Assembly (NCBI GenBank): GCA_965116465.1
Contig: OZ220687.1
Location: 62,001 to 126,000 of the forward strand
DNA length: 64,000 bases
Direction of reading: 5' to 3'
Source of the DNA: VXNF01 sp965116465
GTDB lineage: Bacteria; Actinomycetota; Acidimicrobiia; Acidimicrobiales; CATQHL01
The notes under the pieces are model-generated. The model was not told the origin of the DNA and did not search any database. It was given only the letters and a program-made list of their open reading frames with translations. Position numbers and translations under genes: made by a program. This document shows positions 25,242 to 32,817 of this stretch, in pieces (within the stretch, counting starts at the first letter, position 1; every line of letters begins with the position of its first letter).

Positions 25242-26339
25242 CTAGTCCTCGCCGTCGAGCACCGCCACGCTCTGCTGGCGGAGCCAGTGGTCGGCCAGCA
25301 CCAGGCAGACCATCGCCTCGACGATCGGGACGGCACGGGGCAGCACGCACGGGTCGTGCCGGCCGCGGGCGGCGAGGGTGACCTCCTGGCCGGAGCGATC
25401 CATCGTGTGCTGCTCGGCGGCGATCGTGGCCGTGGGTTTGAACGCCACGCGCACCACGATGTCCTCACCGTTGGAGATACCGCCCTGCACCCCGCCCGAA
25501 TGATTCGACGCCGTGCGCGGCCGGCCATCGGGACCCGCCACGAAGGGGTCGTTGTGCTCGATTCCGGTCATCTGCACGGCGGCGAACCCGCTGCCGATCT
25601 CGAAGCCCTTGGCGGCGGGCAGCGACAGCAGTCCCTTGGCGAGGTCGGCCTCGAGCTTGTCGAACACCGGATCCCCCAGCCCCGGCGGCACACCCCGCGC
25701 CACGCAGGCCACGGCGCCGCCCAGCGAATCGCCGCGCCCGCGTGCCGCCTCGATCGCCTCGATCATCGACGCCGCGGCGACCGGGTCCCCGCACCGCGTC
25801 GGCGACGCCTCCACCGCCTCGCCGGTGACGGTGTCCGGGTCGGTCGCCGCGCGGATCTTGTGCACCTGCGCCACCCACGCCAAGACCTCGACACCGCAGG
25901 CCGCCGCCAGCAAGCGGCGCGCCACGGCCCCGCCGGCGACGCGCGCGGCCGTCTCGCGGGCACTGGCGCGCCCCCCGCCCTGCCAGTTGCGGATCCCGTA
26001 CTTGGCCTCGGTCACGTAGTCGGCGTGGGAGGGCCGGTAGACGTCGCGCAGGTGCTCGTAGGCCTCGGGACGGGCGTCGGTGTTGGGGATGAGCATCCCG
26101 ATGGGGGTGCCGAGCGTGCGTCCCTCGAAGGTTCCCGACAGGATCTGCACCCGGTCGGCCTCATCGCGCTGGGTGGTGAGACGGCTCTGGCCGGGACGGC
26201 GCCGGTCCAGGTCGACCTGCACGTCGGCGGCGCTCAACTCCAGCCGGGGCGGGCACCCCTCCACGGTGACGCCGATGGCCCCGCCGTGGGACTCGCCGAA
26301 GGTGCTGATCCTGAACGTGTGGCCCCAGGTGCTGCCCAT
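25242..26339 (-). CDS. aroC: chorismate synthase
   Basis: FMN-dependent last step of the shikimate pathway; its product feeds TrpE. The 365 residues begin GHTFRISTFGESHG and include DRRRPGQSRLTTQRDEADRV, SHADYVTEAKYGIRNWQGGG, SARETAARVAGGA and SNHSGGVQGGISNGEDI. I start it at ATG 26339; the open frame extends upstream without homology. A TAACGT box 7 nt before this ATG supports the choice. It follows the acyl-CoA synthetase gene after 29 nt. Confidence 0.96.
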   Translation of the reverse strand: MGSTWGHTFRISTFGESHGGAIGVTVEGCPPRLELSAADVQVDLDRRRPGQSRLTTQRDEADRVQILSGTFEGRTLGTPIGMLIPNTDARPEAYEHLRDVYRPSHADYVTEAKYGIRNWQGGGRASARETAARVAGGAVARRLLAAACGVEVLAWVAQVHKIRAATDPDTVTGEAVEASPTRCGDPVAAASMIEAIEAARGRGDSLGGAVACVARGVPPGLGDPVFDKLEADLAKGLLSLPAAKGFEIGSGFAAVQMTGIEHNDPFVAGPDGRPRTASNHSGGVQGGISNGEDIVVRVAFKPTATIAAEQHTMDRSGQEVTLAARGRHDPCVLPRAVPIVEAMVCLVLADHWLRQQSVAVLDGED

Positions 26340-26346
26340 CGCTCCT

Positions 26347-26352
26347 ACGTTA
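26347..26352 (-). promoter_or_regulatory. -10 box of aroC
   Basis: Minus-strand TAACGT is 7 nt before the aroC ATG, in the 29-nt gap after the acyl-CoA synthetase gene. The intervening AGGAG is only 2 nt from the ATG, too close for a normal ribosome-binding site. Confidence 0.4.
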
Positions 26353-26368
26353 GGGCCATCGCCCCACG

Positions 26369-27913
26369 TCAGGGCGCCTCGGCACCCGCCACCTCGCCGA
26401 GCAGGTGCCGCTGCACCTTCCCCAGGGCGTTGCGCGGGACGGCCTCCACCGCGATCACGGCACGAGGGTGCTTGTACGGGGCCAGTCGCTCGGCCACGTG
26501 TCCGCGCAGGTCCGCAATCGAGGGAGCGCGCCGGCCCGGGACGGGGACCACGTAGGCGGTCACGAGTTCGCCCCACTGCTCGTCGGGGCGGCCGGCGACG
26601 GCCACCTCGGCGATCGCCGGGTGGTCGGCGAGCTGCTCCTCCACCTCGCGGGGGTAGACGTTCAGCCCCCCGGTGATGATGACCTCGGTGGTCCGTCCCT
26701 CCAGGAACAGGTACCCGTCGGCGTCGCGCCTGCCCACGTCACCGGTGCAGAACCAGCCGTCGGCCGCCGGCCCGGTTCCCGGCCGGCGCCAGTAGCCGGC
26801 GAAGACGTTCGGCCCCCGCACCCAGATCTCGCCGGACGTGCCATCGGGAACCTCCGGGGCCGCCCCCGGCGACTCCCCGGGCGTCACCAGCTGCAACTCC
26901 ACCCCCGGAAGCGGGAACCCCACGCTGCCGGGACGGCGATCACCGTCGAGCGGGTTCGAGACGAGCATGACCGTCTCGGTCATCCCGTAGCGCTCCAGCA
27001 CGCGCAGACCCGTGGCCGCCTCCAGGTCGCGGTGCAACTCCGCGGGCAGCGGCGCCGAACCGGACACCGCCAGCCGGAGCCCGGCCAGTTCAGCCGCCCG
27101 GCGGTGGGTGACGAGACGCTTGTACATGGTGGGCACGCCGAAGAACAGCGTGGCGCGGTGCTCGAGCACCGCATCGATGACCGCCTCCGGGTCGAACGAC
27201 GGCTGAAGAACCGCCGAGGCGCCGGCGTGCAGGGTGCCGTGCAGACCCACTCCCAGACCGTGCATGTGGAACAGGGGCAGCGCCAGCACGAGACGGTCGA
27301 CGTCCCGCCAGCCCCACGCCCGGCGCAGCGCCTCCGCGCCGGCGAGCAGGTTGGTGTGCGTCAGCACAGCGCCCTTGGGGGTGCCCGTGGTCCCCGAGGT
27401 GTACCCGAGAATCGCCGGCGCGTCGCCGTCGAGGTCGTCCAGGCTGGGAACCTCGCCCGCCGGCAGGTTGACCGCGCTGGTGCAGACCAATGACTCCGGG
27501 GCAATCCGGCGCAGGAAGACCCGCATGTCGGAGTCGTCGAGGATGGCACCGCGCGGCGCGGCGTCACCGACGATGTGCGCCACCTCGCGCCGGCGCAGGG
27601 CGGCGTTGAGCGGAACGACCACCAGGCCCATGCGCAGGCACGCCACGTGGGCCGCGACCAGGGCGAAGCCGGCCGGCGCGGACAGCAGCACCCGGTCACC
27701 GCGGCGCAATCCGGCGGCGTACAGCCGGCCCGCCACCGCGGCGCTCTCGGTCGCCAACTCGCCGCGGCTGATCCATCCGGCCCCGGGGTCGTGGAGGCAG
27801 GGCCGGTGGGGTTCGCGCCCGGCGTGCTCCCGCCAGACCAGGGGCAGGGTTCCGCCGGCGGTCAGATCCTCCGGATCCCCGCCGGCGCGGAGACCTCCGG
27901 CCGGACCGCTCAC
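26369..27913 (-). CDS. acyl-CoA synthetase / AMP-dependent ligase (MatB-like)
   Basis: A 514-residue member of the ANL superfamily, which activates a carboxylic acid as acyl-AMP and then acyl-CoA. It shows P-loop YTSGTTGTPKGAVLTH, RYGMTETVM, GDVGRRDADGYLFLEGR, TTEVIITGGLNVYPREVEE and the C-terminal lysine in NALGKVQRHLL. The short form and the YPLFH-like LPLFHMHGLGVGLH resemble malonyl-CoA synthetases, but the substrate is not certain. GTG 27913 overlaps the stop of mycothione reductase, so the two are co-transcribed. Confidence 0.88.
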   Translation of the reverse strand: MSGPAGGLRAGGDPEDLTAGGTLPLVWREHAGREPHRPCLHDPGAGWISRGELATESAAVAGRLYAAGLRRGDRVLLSAPAGFALVAAHVACLRMGLVVVPLNAALRRREVAHIVGDAAPRGAILDDSDMRVFLRRIAPESLVCTSAVNLPAGEVPSLDDLDGDAPAILGYTSGTTGTPKGAVLTHTNLLAGAEALRRAWGWRDVDRLVLALPLFHMHGLGVGLHGTLHAGASAVLQPSFDPEAVIDAVLEHRATLFFGVPTMYKRLVTHRRAAELAGLRLAVSGSAPLPAELHRDLEAATGLRVLERYGMTETVMLVSNPLDGDRRPGSVGFPLPGVELQLVTPGESPGAAPEVPDGTSGEIWVRGPNVFAGYWRRPGTGPAADGWFCTGDVGRRDADGYLFLEGRTTEVIITGGLNVYPREVEEQLADHPAIAEVAVAGRPDEQWGELVTAYVVPVPGRRAPSIADLRGHVAERLAPYKHPRAVIAVEAVPRNALGKVQRHLLGEVAGAEAP

Positions 27914-29277
27914 TGCAGCAGTCCCAGCAGAGCCTGCTCGACGACCTCGCTGAGGGCCGGATGGATGTAGAGCTGGCCGGAGGCGATCTGGGTCACGCTC
28001 AGGTCGAACGCCATCGCCTGCACGAGTTGCTGCAGCAGGACCGCCGCGTCGGGCCCGCAGATGTGCGCGCCCAGCAGGCGGTCGGAGTCCGGGTCCGAGA
28101 GCAGCTTGCAGAAGCTCGCGGTGTCCTCCATCGCCCAGCCGTAGGCCGTGTCGCCGTAGGGTCGCAGCGAGCAACGGTAGGGCCGGCCGGACGCGGCGAC
28201 CTGCCGCTCGGTCAGACCCACCGACGCCACCTGGGGCGAGGCGAAGACGGCGTGGGGGACCGGCCCGAGCGCGAGGGGGCGGAGGTCGCCGGGATGCGCA
28301 AGGTTGTGGGCAACGGCCCGTGCCTCGGCGTTCGCCACGTGCTTGAGCTGGTTGGGGTTGCAGATGTCGCCCAGCGCCCACACCCCCTCGGCGGTGGTGC
28401 GGCCGTAGCGGTCAACCACCACGTAACCGGCGTCGTCCAGCGCCACACCGGCGGCGGCGACGTCGAGCTCGTCGCCGTTGGGAACCCGCCCGGCGGCGAC
28501 CAGAAGCACGTCGCCGGTCAACCTCTCGGTCCCCGAGGGGTGACGCACGTCGAGCGTGATCCCGCCGCCGGGCGTGCTTGCGGCGCCGGTGGGCCGGGCA
28601 TCGGTCAGCACCCTGAAGCGCTTCCGGTAGGCGGCGGTGAATGCCTCGCTCACGTCGTCGTCCTCAGCCCGCAGCAGGCGCGGGCCCCGGTTCACGATCG
28701 TCACCTCGCTGCCGGCTGCGCCGAACACGTGGGCCAGCTCCGCCGCGATGTAGCCCCCACCCCAGATCAGCAGGCTCTCAGGGACTTCGGGGAGGCGCAT
28801 GATGTCATCGGAGGTGTGGTACTCCACCGCGGCGAGGTCCGGATGCGGCGGGATGAAGGGCCGCGCCCCGGCTGCCAGCACAACGGCATCGCCGGTGATC
28901 TCCGAACCGTTCACCTCGAGGCGGCGCGGGCCGCTGAAGCGGGCCTGGCCCTTGTGGACGGCCACGTTGTCGAGCCCGCGGCGGTAGTCCTCGCCGGCGG
29001 CCGCGATGGGGTCGATGCGGCCGAAGACCCGCTCGGCGACCTCCGGCCAGCGGACCTCGGTCACTTGCGCCGTGACGCCCAGGCGGCCGGAGCGGCGCGC
29101 CGACTCGGCCACGTCCGCCACGTGCACCAGCATCTTGGAGGGGATGCAACCCCGGTTCAGGCAGGTCCCGCCGAAGTCGCCGCGTTCCACGATGGCCACC
29201 CGCCTGCCCTCCAGTTCGGGCGTCAGGAGCGAATTCCCCGAGCCCGCCCCGACGATGACGAGATCGAAGTGCGCCAC
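27910..29277 (-). CDS. mtr: mycothione reductase
   Basis: FAD/NADPH disulfide reductase that recycles mycothione to mycothiol. The 455 residues start HFDLVIVGAGSGNSL and carry the redox pair in FGGTCLNRGCIPSKMLVHVADVA, the NADPH loop GGGYIAAELAHVF, the FAD segment GVWALGDICNPNQLKHVANAEARAV-like region and C-terminal IHPALSEVVEQALLGLL with the catalytic His/Glu. The start and the Met-Leu-Val-His following the Cys pair favour Mtr over lipoamide dehydrogenase. GTG 29277 has a TAGGGT box 7 nt upstream. Confidence 0.87.
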   Translation of the reverse strand: MAHFDLVIVGAGSGNSLLTPELEGRRVAIVERGDFGGTCLNRGCIPSKMLVHVADVAESARRSGRLGVTAQVTEVRWPEVAERVFGRIDPIAAAGEDYRRGLDNVAVHKGQARFSGPRRLEVNGSEITGDAVVLAAGARPFIPPHPDLAAVEYHTSDDIMRLPEVPESLLIWGGGYIAAELAHVFGAAGSEVTIVNRGPRLLRAEDDDVSEAFTAAYRKRFRVLTDARPTGAASTPGGGITLDVRHPSGTERLTGDVLLVAAGRVPNGDELDVAAAGVALDDAGYVVVDRYGRTTAEGVWALGDICNPNQLKHVANAEARAVAHNLAHPGDLRPLALGPVPHAVFASPQVASVGLTERQVAASGRPYRCSLRPYGDTAYGWAMEDTASFCKLLSDPDSDRLLGAHICGPDAAVLLQQLVQAMAFDLSVTQIASGQLYIHPALSEVVEQALLGLLQ

Positions 29278-29284
29278 GGCCCAA

Positions 29285-29290
29285 ACCCTA
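29285..29290 (-). promoter_or_regulatory. -10 box of mtr (leaderless)
   Basis: Minus-strand TAGGGT lies 7 nt before the mtr GTG start. Confidence 0.5.
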
Positions 29291-29459
29291 CGCCGACCCT
29301 CCTGCGCGCGGCCCGCCACGGCGCCGGCGGGCGCCCGGCGCGCCCGGGGGCTTGGCGGGGGTGGGGTGCCTCGGTAGTCTCCGCTGAACCGTCCGGAGCG
29401 CCGGTGCACCTCGGCGGTCGGGACGGGCACGCTGAAGCGACTCGAACGAAGGGGTGTCG

Positions 29460-31478
29460 GTGAAGACCTACCCGACCGAACGCATCCGCAACGTGGCGCT
29501 CGTCGGCGCCAGCGGCGCAGGCAAGACCATGCTGGCCGAGGCCATGCTGTTCCGGGCCGGCGCGCTGGACCGGATGGGCAGCATCGAGGCGGAGAACACC
29601 GTCTGTGATCACGAGCCCGAGGAGCGGGATTCCGGCAGCTCGCAGGTCATGGCGCTGGCCTCCTTCGAGTGGAACGACCACAAGATCAACCTCCTGGACA
29701 CGCCGGGGTCGTTCGACTTCGCCGGCGAGCAATGGGCCGCGATGGCTGTGGCCGATCTCCTGGTGATGGTCGTCGATGCCACCTCCGGAGTCGATCACGC
29801 CGTCGCCGACGCCTGGCGCCGGGCCGCCGCGGCGGGCATCCCGCGGCTGTTCTTCGTCAACAAGCTCGACCGGGAATTCGTCTCCTTCGACGGGGTGTTG
29901 AGCGAACTGCAGGAGGCCTTCGACAGCGGTGTGGCCCCGCTCGAGTTGCCCATCTCCGAGGGACCGGGGTTCTGTGGCGTGGCCGACCTGCTGAGTGACG
30001 ACGCCTGGCTCTACGAGGGCGACTCGATCACCGAGGCCCCCATTCCCGCCGACATGGCCGAGCGCGTCGAGGAGGTCCGGGAATCGCTGATCGAGGGCAT
30101 CGTCGTCGCCGACGACGACCTGCTGGAGCGCTACCTCGAGGGCGATGTCCCCTCGACGCAGGAACTGGAGAGGACGCTCGGCCAGGGGGTCGCCGACGCC
30201 GCGGTGTTCCCGGTGATCTGCGGCTCGGCCACGGCGCCGATCGGGGTGGACCGCCTCTGCAACTACATCTGCGGCATCGGGCCGTCACCGCTGGCGGCGA
30301 AACCCCTGCGCGACACCGCCGGCGAGCCGGTGCCCGTCGCCGGCGGCGGCGCACCGGCGCTGCTCGTGTTCAAGACGAGCGTCGATCCCTACCTCGGCAC
30401 GGTGTCGGTGTTCAAGGTGGCAACCGGCGCGCTCGTCGCCGACACGAACCTGCAGAACTCCCGCACCGGCAACAGCGAGCGCGTCCGCACGCTCGTGACG
30501 CTCTGCGGGTCCACCAGCGAGCCGGCCACCGAGTTGGCCGCCGGCGACCTGGGCGCCGTCGCCAAACTGGCCGAAACGAGCACCGGCGACACCCTTGGCG
30601 ACGGATCGATCGAACTTGCACCGCCGCCGTATCCCGAGCCGATGCTGTCCTTCGCCGTGGTGCCGCGCAGCAAGGCCGACGAGGAGAAGCTCTCCAACGC
30701 CCTGCGGCGGCTCTGCGGCGAGGACCCCTCGCTGCGCGTGACGCGCCCGCTCGAGACCCGCCAGACGCTGATCTCGGGGCTGGGGGACATGCACCTCCGC
30801 ACGGCGCTGAAGCGCATCGAGCGCAAGTTCAACGTGGGCGTGGACGTCGAGGACCTGCGGATCCCGTTCCGGGAGACGATCACGGTCAAGGCGGCCGCCG
30901 AGGGCAAGCACAAGAAGCAGACCGGCGGCCACGGCCAGTTCGGCATCGCCCACGTCCGCATCGAGCCGCTGCCTCGGGGATCGGGCTTCGAGTTCCTCGA
31001 CGAGATAACCGGCGGCGTGATCCCCCGGCAGTACATCCCGGCGGTCGAGGCCGGCATCCGCGAGGCCATGGACCACGGGGGCAAGCACGGATATCCGGTC
31101 GTGGACCTGCGGGCCACCGTCTACGACGGGAAGTACCACTCCGTGGACTCCTCGGAGATGAGCTTCAAGATGGCCGGGCGGCTGGCGTTCAACGCGGCGC
31201 TGAGCGAGGCCCGCCCGGTCGTCCTGGAGCCCGTGTCCCGCGTCGAGGTGCGCGTTCCCGGCGAGTGCCTCGGCGACGTCATCGGCGATCTCTCCTCGCG
31301 CCGGGCAATCGTCCAGGGGACCGATCCCGGCGACTACGGGGAGCAGCACGTCCGCGCCCTGGTCCCGGAGTCGGAACTGGTGCGCTACGCGATCGACCTG
31401 CGCTCCATAACCGGTGGCCGCGGCGCCTTCACCGCCAGCCACGACCACTACGCGGTGCTTCCCGGCGCTCCGAGCTGA
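29460..31478 (+). CDS. elongation factor G-like GTPase (EF-G2 type)
   Basis: 672-residue translational GTPase paralogue. G1 is GASGAGKT instead of the GHVDAGKT-type loop of canonical EF-G, G3 is LLDTPGSFDF and G4 is NKLD; domains II to V follow, with GLGDMHLRTALKRI and HKKQTGGHGQFG typical of the family. This divergent type (FusA2-like) is widespread in actinobacteria but its role is poorly defined. I prefer GTG 29460, placed about 5 nt after AAGGGG, over GTG 29454. The 3' end overlaps the convergent MFS gene by 31 bases. Confidence 0.88.
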   Translation: MKTYPTERIRNVALVGASGAGKTMLAEAMLFRAGALDRMGSIEAENTVCDHEPEERDSGSSQVMALASFEWNDHKINLLDTPGSFDFAGEQWAAMAVADLLVMVVDATSGVDHAVADAWRRAAAAGIPRLFFVNKLDREFVSFDGVLSELQEAFDSGVAPLELPISEGPGFCGVADLLSDDAWLYEGDSITEAPIPADMAERVEEVRESLIEGIVVADDDLLERYLEGDVPSTQELERTLGQGVADAAVFPVICGSATAPIGVDRLCNYICGIGPSPLAAKPLRDTAGEPVPVAGGGAPALLVFKTSVDPYLGTVSVFKVATGALVADTNLQNSRTGNSERVRTLVTLCGSTSEPATELAAGDLGAVAKLAETSTGDTLGDGSIELAPPPYPEPMLSFAVVPRSKADEEKLSNALRRLCGEDPSLRVTRPLETRQTLISGLGDMHLRTALKRIERKFNVGVDVEDLRIPFRETITVKAAAEGKHKKQTGGHGQFGIAHVRIEPLPRGSGFEFLDEITGGVIPRQYIPAVEAGIREAMDHGGKHGYPVVDLRATVYDGKYHSVDSSEMSFKMAGRLAFNAALSEARPVVLEPVSRVEVRVPGECLGDVIGDLSSRRAIVQGTDPGDYGEQHVRALVPESELVRYAIDLRSITGGRGAFTASHDHYAVLPGAPS

Positions 31479-32740
31479 TCGCGAGGCTCCCGGTCGGCGA
31501 CGTCCTGATTCGTATCCAGGGCTCGCAGCCCACTCCAGCGGACGATCGTGGCCACGAGGAACCCGAAGAGTGCCACGCCGTTGATCCCGAAGACCAGGCG
31601 CAAGCCGACAAGGTCGCCGAGCCATCCGCCGATCAGCGCGCCCAGCGGCCAGCCGCCGAAGAGGCCCATCAGGTAGAGCGACATCGCCCGGCCCCGCATC
31701 TCCTCGGCAACCTGGGACTGCATTGCGGAATTGAGGGAGATCGCGACGCAGACGTGGGCGACGCCGCTCAAGAAGTAGCCGGCGAGACCGACCGGGTAGC
31801 TGGTCGTCGCGACGGCCAGCAGTGCAGCCGTGGCGTAGAGACCGAGCCCCCAGCAGGTCAGCAGGGACCGCTCGAAGCGGTCCGCGTACCTGATGACCAG
31901 CGCCGATCCGATCACCGAGCCCACACCGGCCGCGGTGATCAAGCCCGCCAACCCGGTCTCACCCACCCCGTAGTCCTCGCTGGCCAGTCCGGCCGCCAGA
32001 TGCACCAGGGCGCCGCCGAGGTATGCCATCACGAAGCCGGTGAGCACCGCCTGGCGCAGCGATGATCGGCGCCGCACGTACTCGAAGCCGGCGACGAGGA
32101 AGTCACGGATCCGCTGGCGCGGCGGAGGCGGGACGCGGCGGGGGCGCATCGTCAGGATCACGACCATCAGGAGCGCGTAGGTGGCGGCGTTCGCCATGAA
32201 CACGGCGCCGGCCCCCACGAGGGCGAGTAGTCCCGCTCCCGTCATCGGCCCGATGGCCCGGCTCGCGGTGAACTGCGCGGAGTTGAGGCGGATCGCCGAG
32301 AGCAGGCTCGAATCCGGCACCAGCAGCGGCACGAGTGCCAGCCAGCTCGAGGCCTGGATGCCCACCGCGGTCCCGATCACGAGGTTCAGGCCCACGATGC
32401 GCCACGGCGTGAGTCCCCCCGTCATCTGCAGGACCGCCATGGCCGCACTGCCCACAGTGGTCACGGCCAGGGTGAGGGCCATCACCTTCTGGCGGGAGAA
32501 CCGATCGGCCAGCACGCCCGCCACGGGAGCCAGGCCGACCGCAGGGACCAGCAACGTGAACGCCGCAACTCCGACCCACGTGTTCGAGCCCGTCATGTCG
32601 TACATGAGGAACGGCACCGTGAACTGCTGCATCCAGTTGGCCGCGTTCGAAATCAGCGCCGCCGACCAGAACAGGGCGAAATCCCGATGTCTCAGCGCGC
32701 TCAGCGCCCCCGAGCGCCCTCTTTGCGCCGCGTTCACCAC
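31448..32740 (-). CDS. MFS transporter (EntS-like)
   Basis: 430 residues with about 12 hydrophobic segments. It starts ALRHRDFALFWSAALISNAANWMQQF, a signature of the transmembrane secretion effector/enterobactin-exporter branch, and has the loop GVLADRFSRQKVM (motif A) between helices 2 and 3 and RGRAMSLYLM later. Substrate unknown. GTG start 32740 follows a TAGGCT box by 6 nt. Divergent from the CopC/CopD gene. Confidence 0.88.
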   Translation of the reverse strand: MVNAAQRGRSGALSALRHRDFALFWSAALISNAANWMQQFTVPFLMYDMTGSNTWVGVAAFTLLVPAVGLAPVAGVLADRFSRQKVMALTLAVTTVGSAAMAVLQMTGGLTPWRIVGLNLVIGTAVGIQASSWLALVPLLVPDSSLLSAIRLNSAQFTASRAIGPMTGAGLLALVGAGAVFMANAATYALLMVVILTMRPRRVPPPPRQRIRDFLVAGFEYVRRRSSLRQAVLTGFVMAYLGGALVHLAAGLASEDYGVGETGLAGLITAAGVGSVIGSALVIRYADRFERSLLTCWGLGLYATAALLAVATTSYPVGLAGYFLSGVAHVCVAISLNSAMQSQVAEEMRGRAMSLYLMGLFGGWPLGALIGGWLGDLVGLRLVFGINGVALFGFLVATIVRWSGLRALDTNQDVADREPRDQLGAPGSTA

Positions 32741-32746
32741 CTGGCG

Positions 32747-32752
32747 AGCCTA
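32747..32752 (-). promoter_or_regulatory. -10 box of MFS gene (leaderless)
   Basis: Minus-strand TAGGCT lies 6 nt before the GTG of the MFS gene. Confidence 0.4.
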
Positions 32753-32804
32753 GGAGGGCTTCGCTCGTGGGAGGCCGGGGTCTGATGGACGCGCGGACGA
32801 GGCA

Positions 32805-32810
32805 TAAGCT
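32805..32810 (+). promoter_or_regulatory. -10 box of copCD fusion (leaderless)
   Basis: TAAGCT lies 7 nt before the preferred GTG start at 32818. Confidence 0.35.
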
Positions 32811-32817
32811 CTGCAGG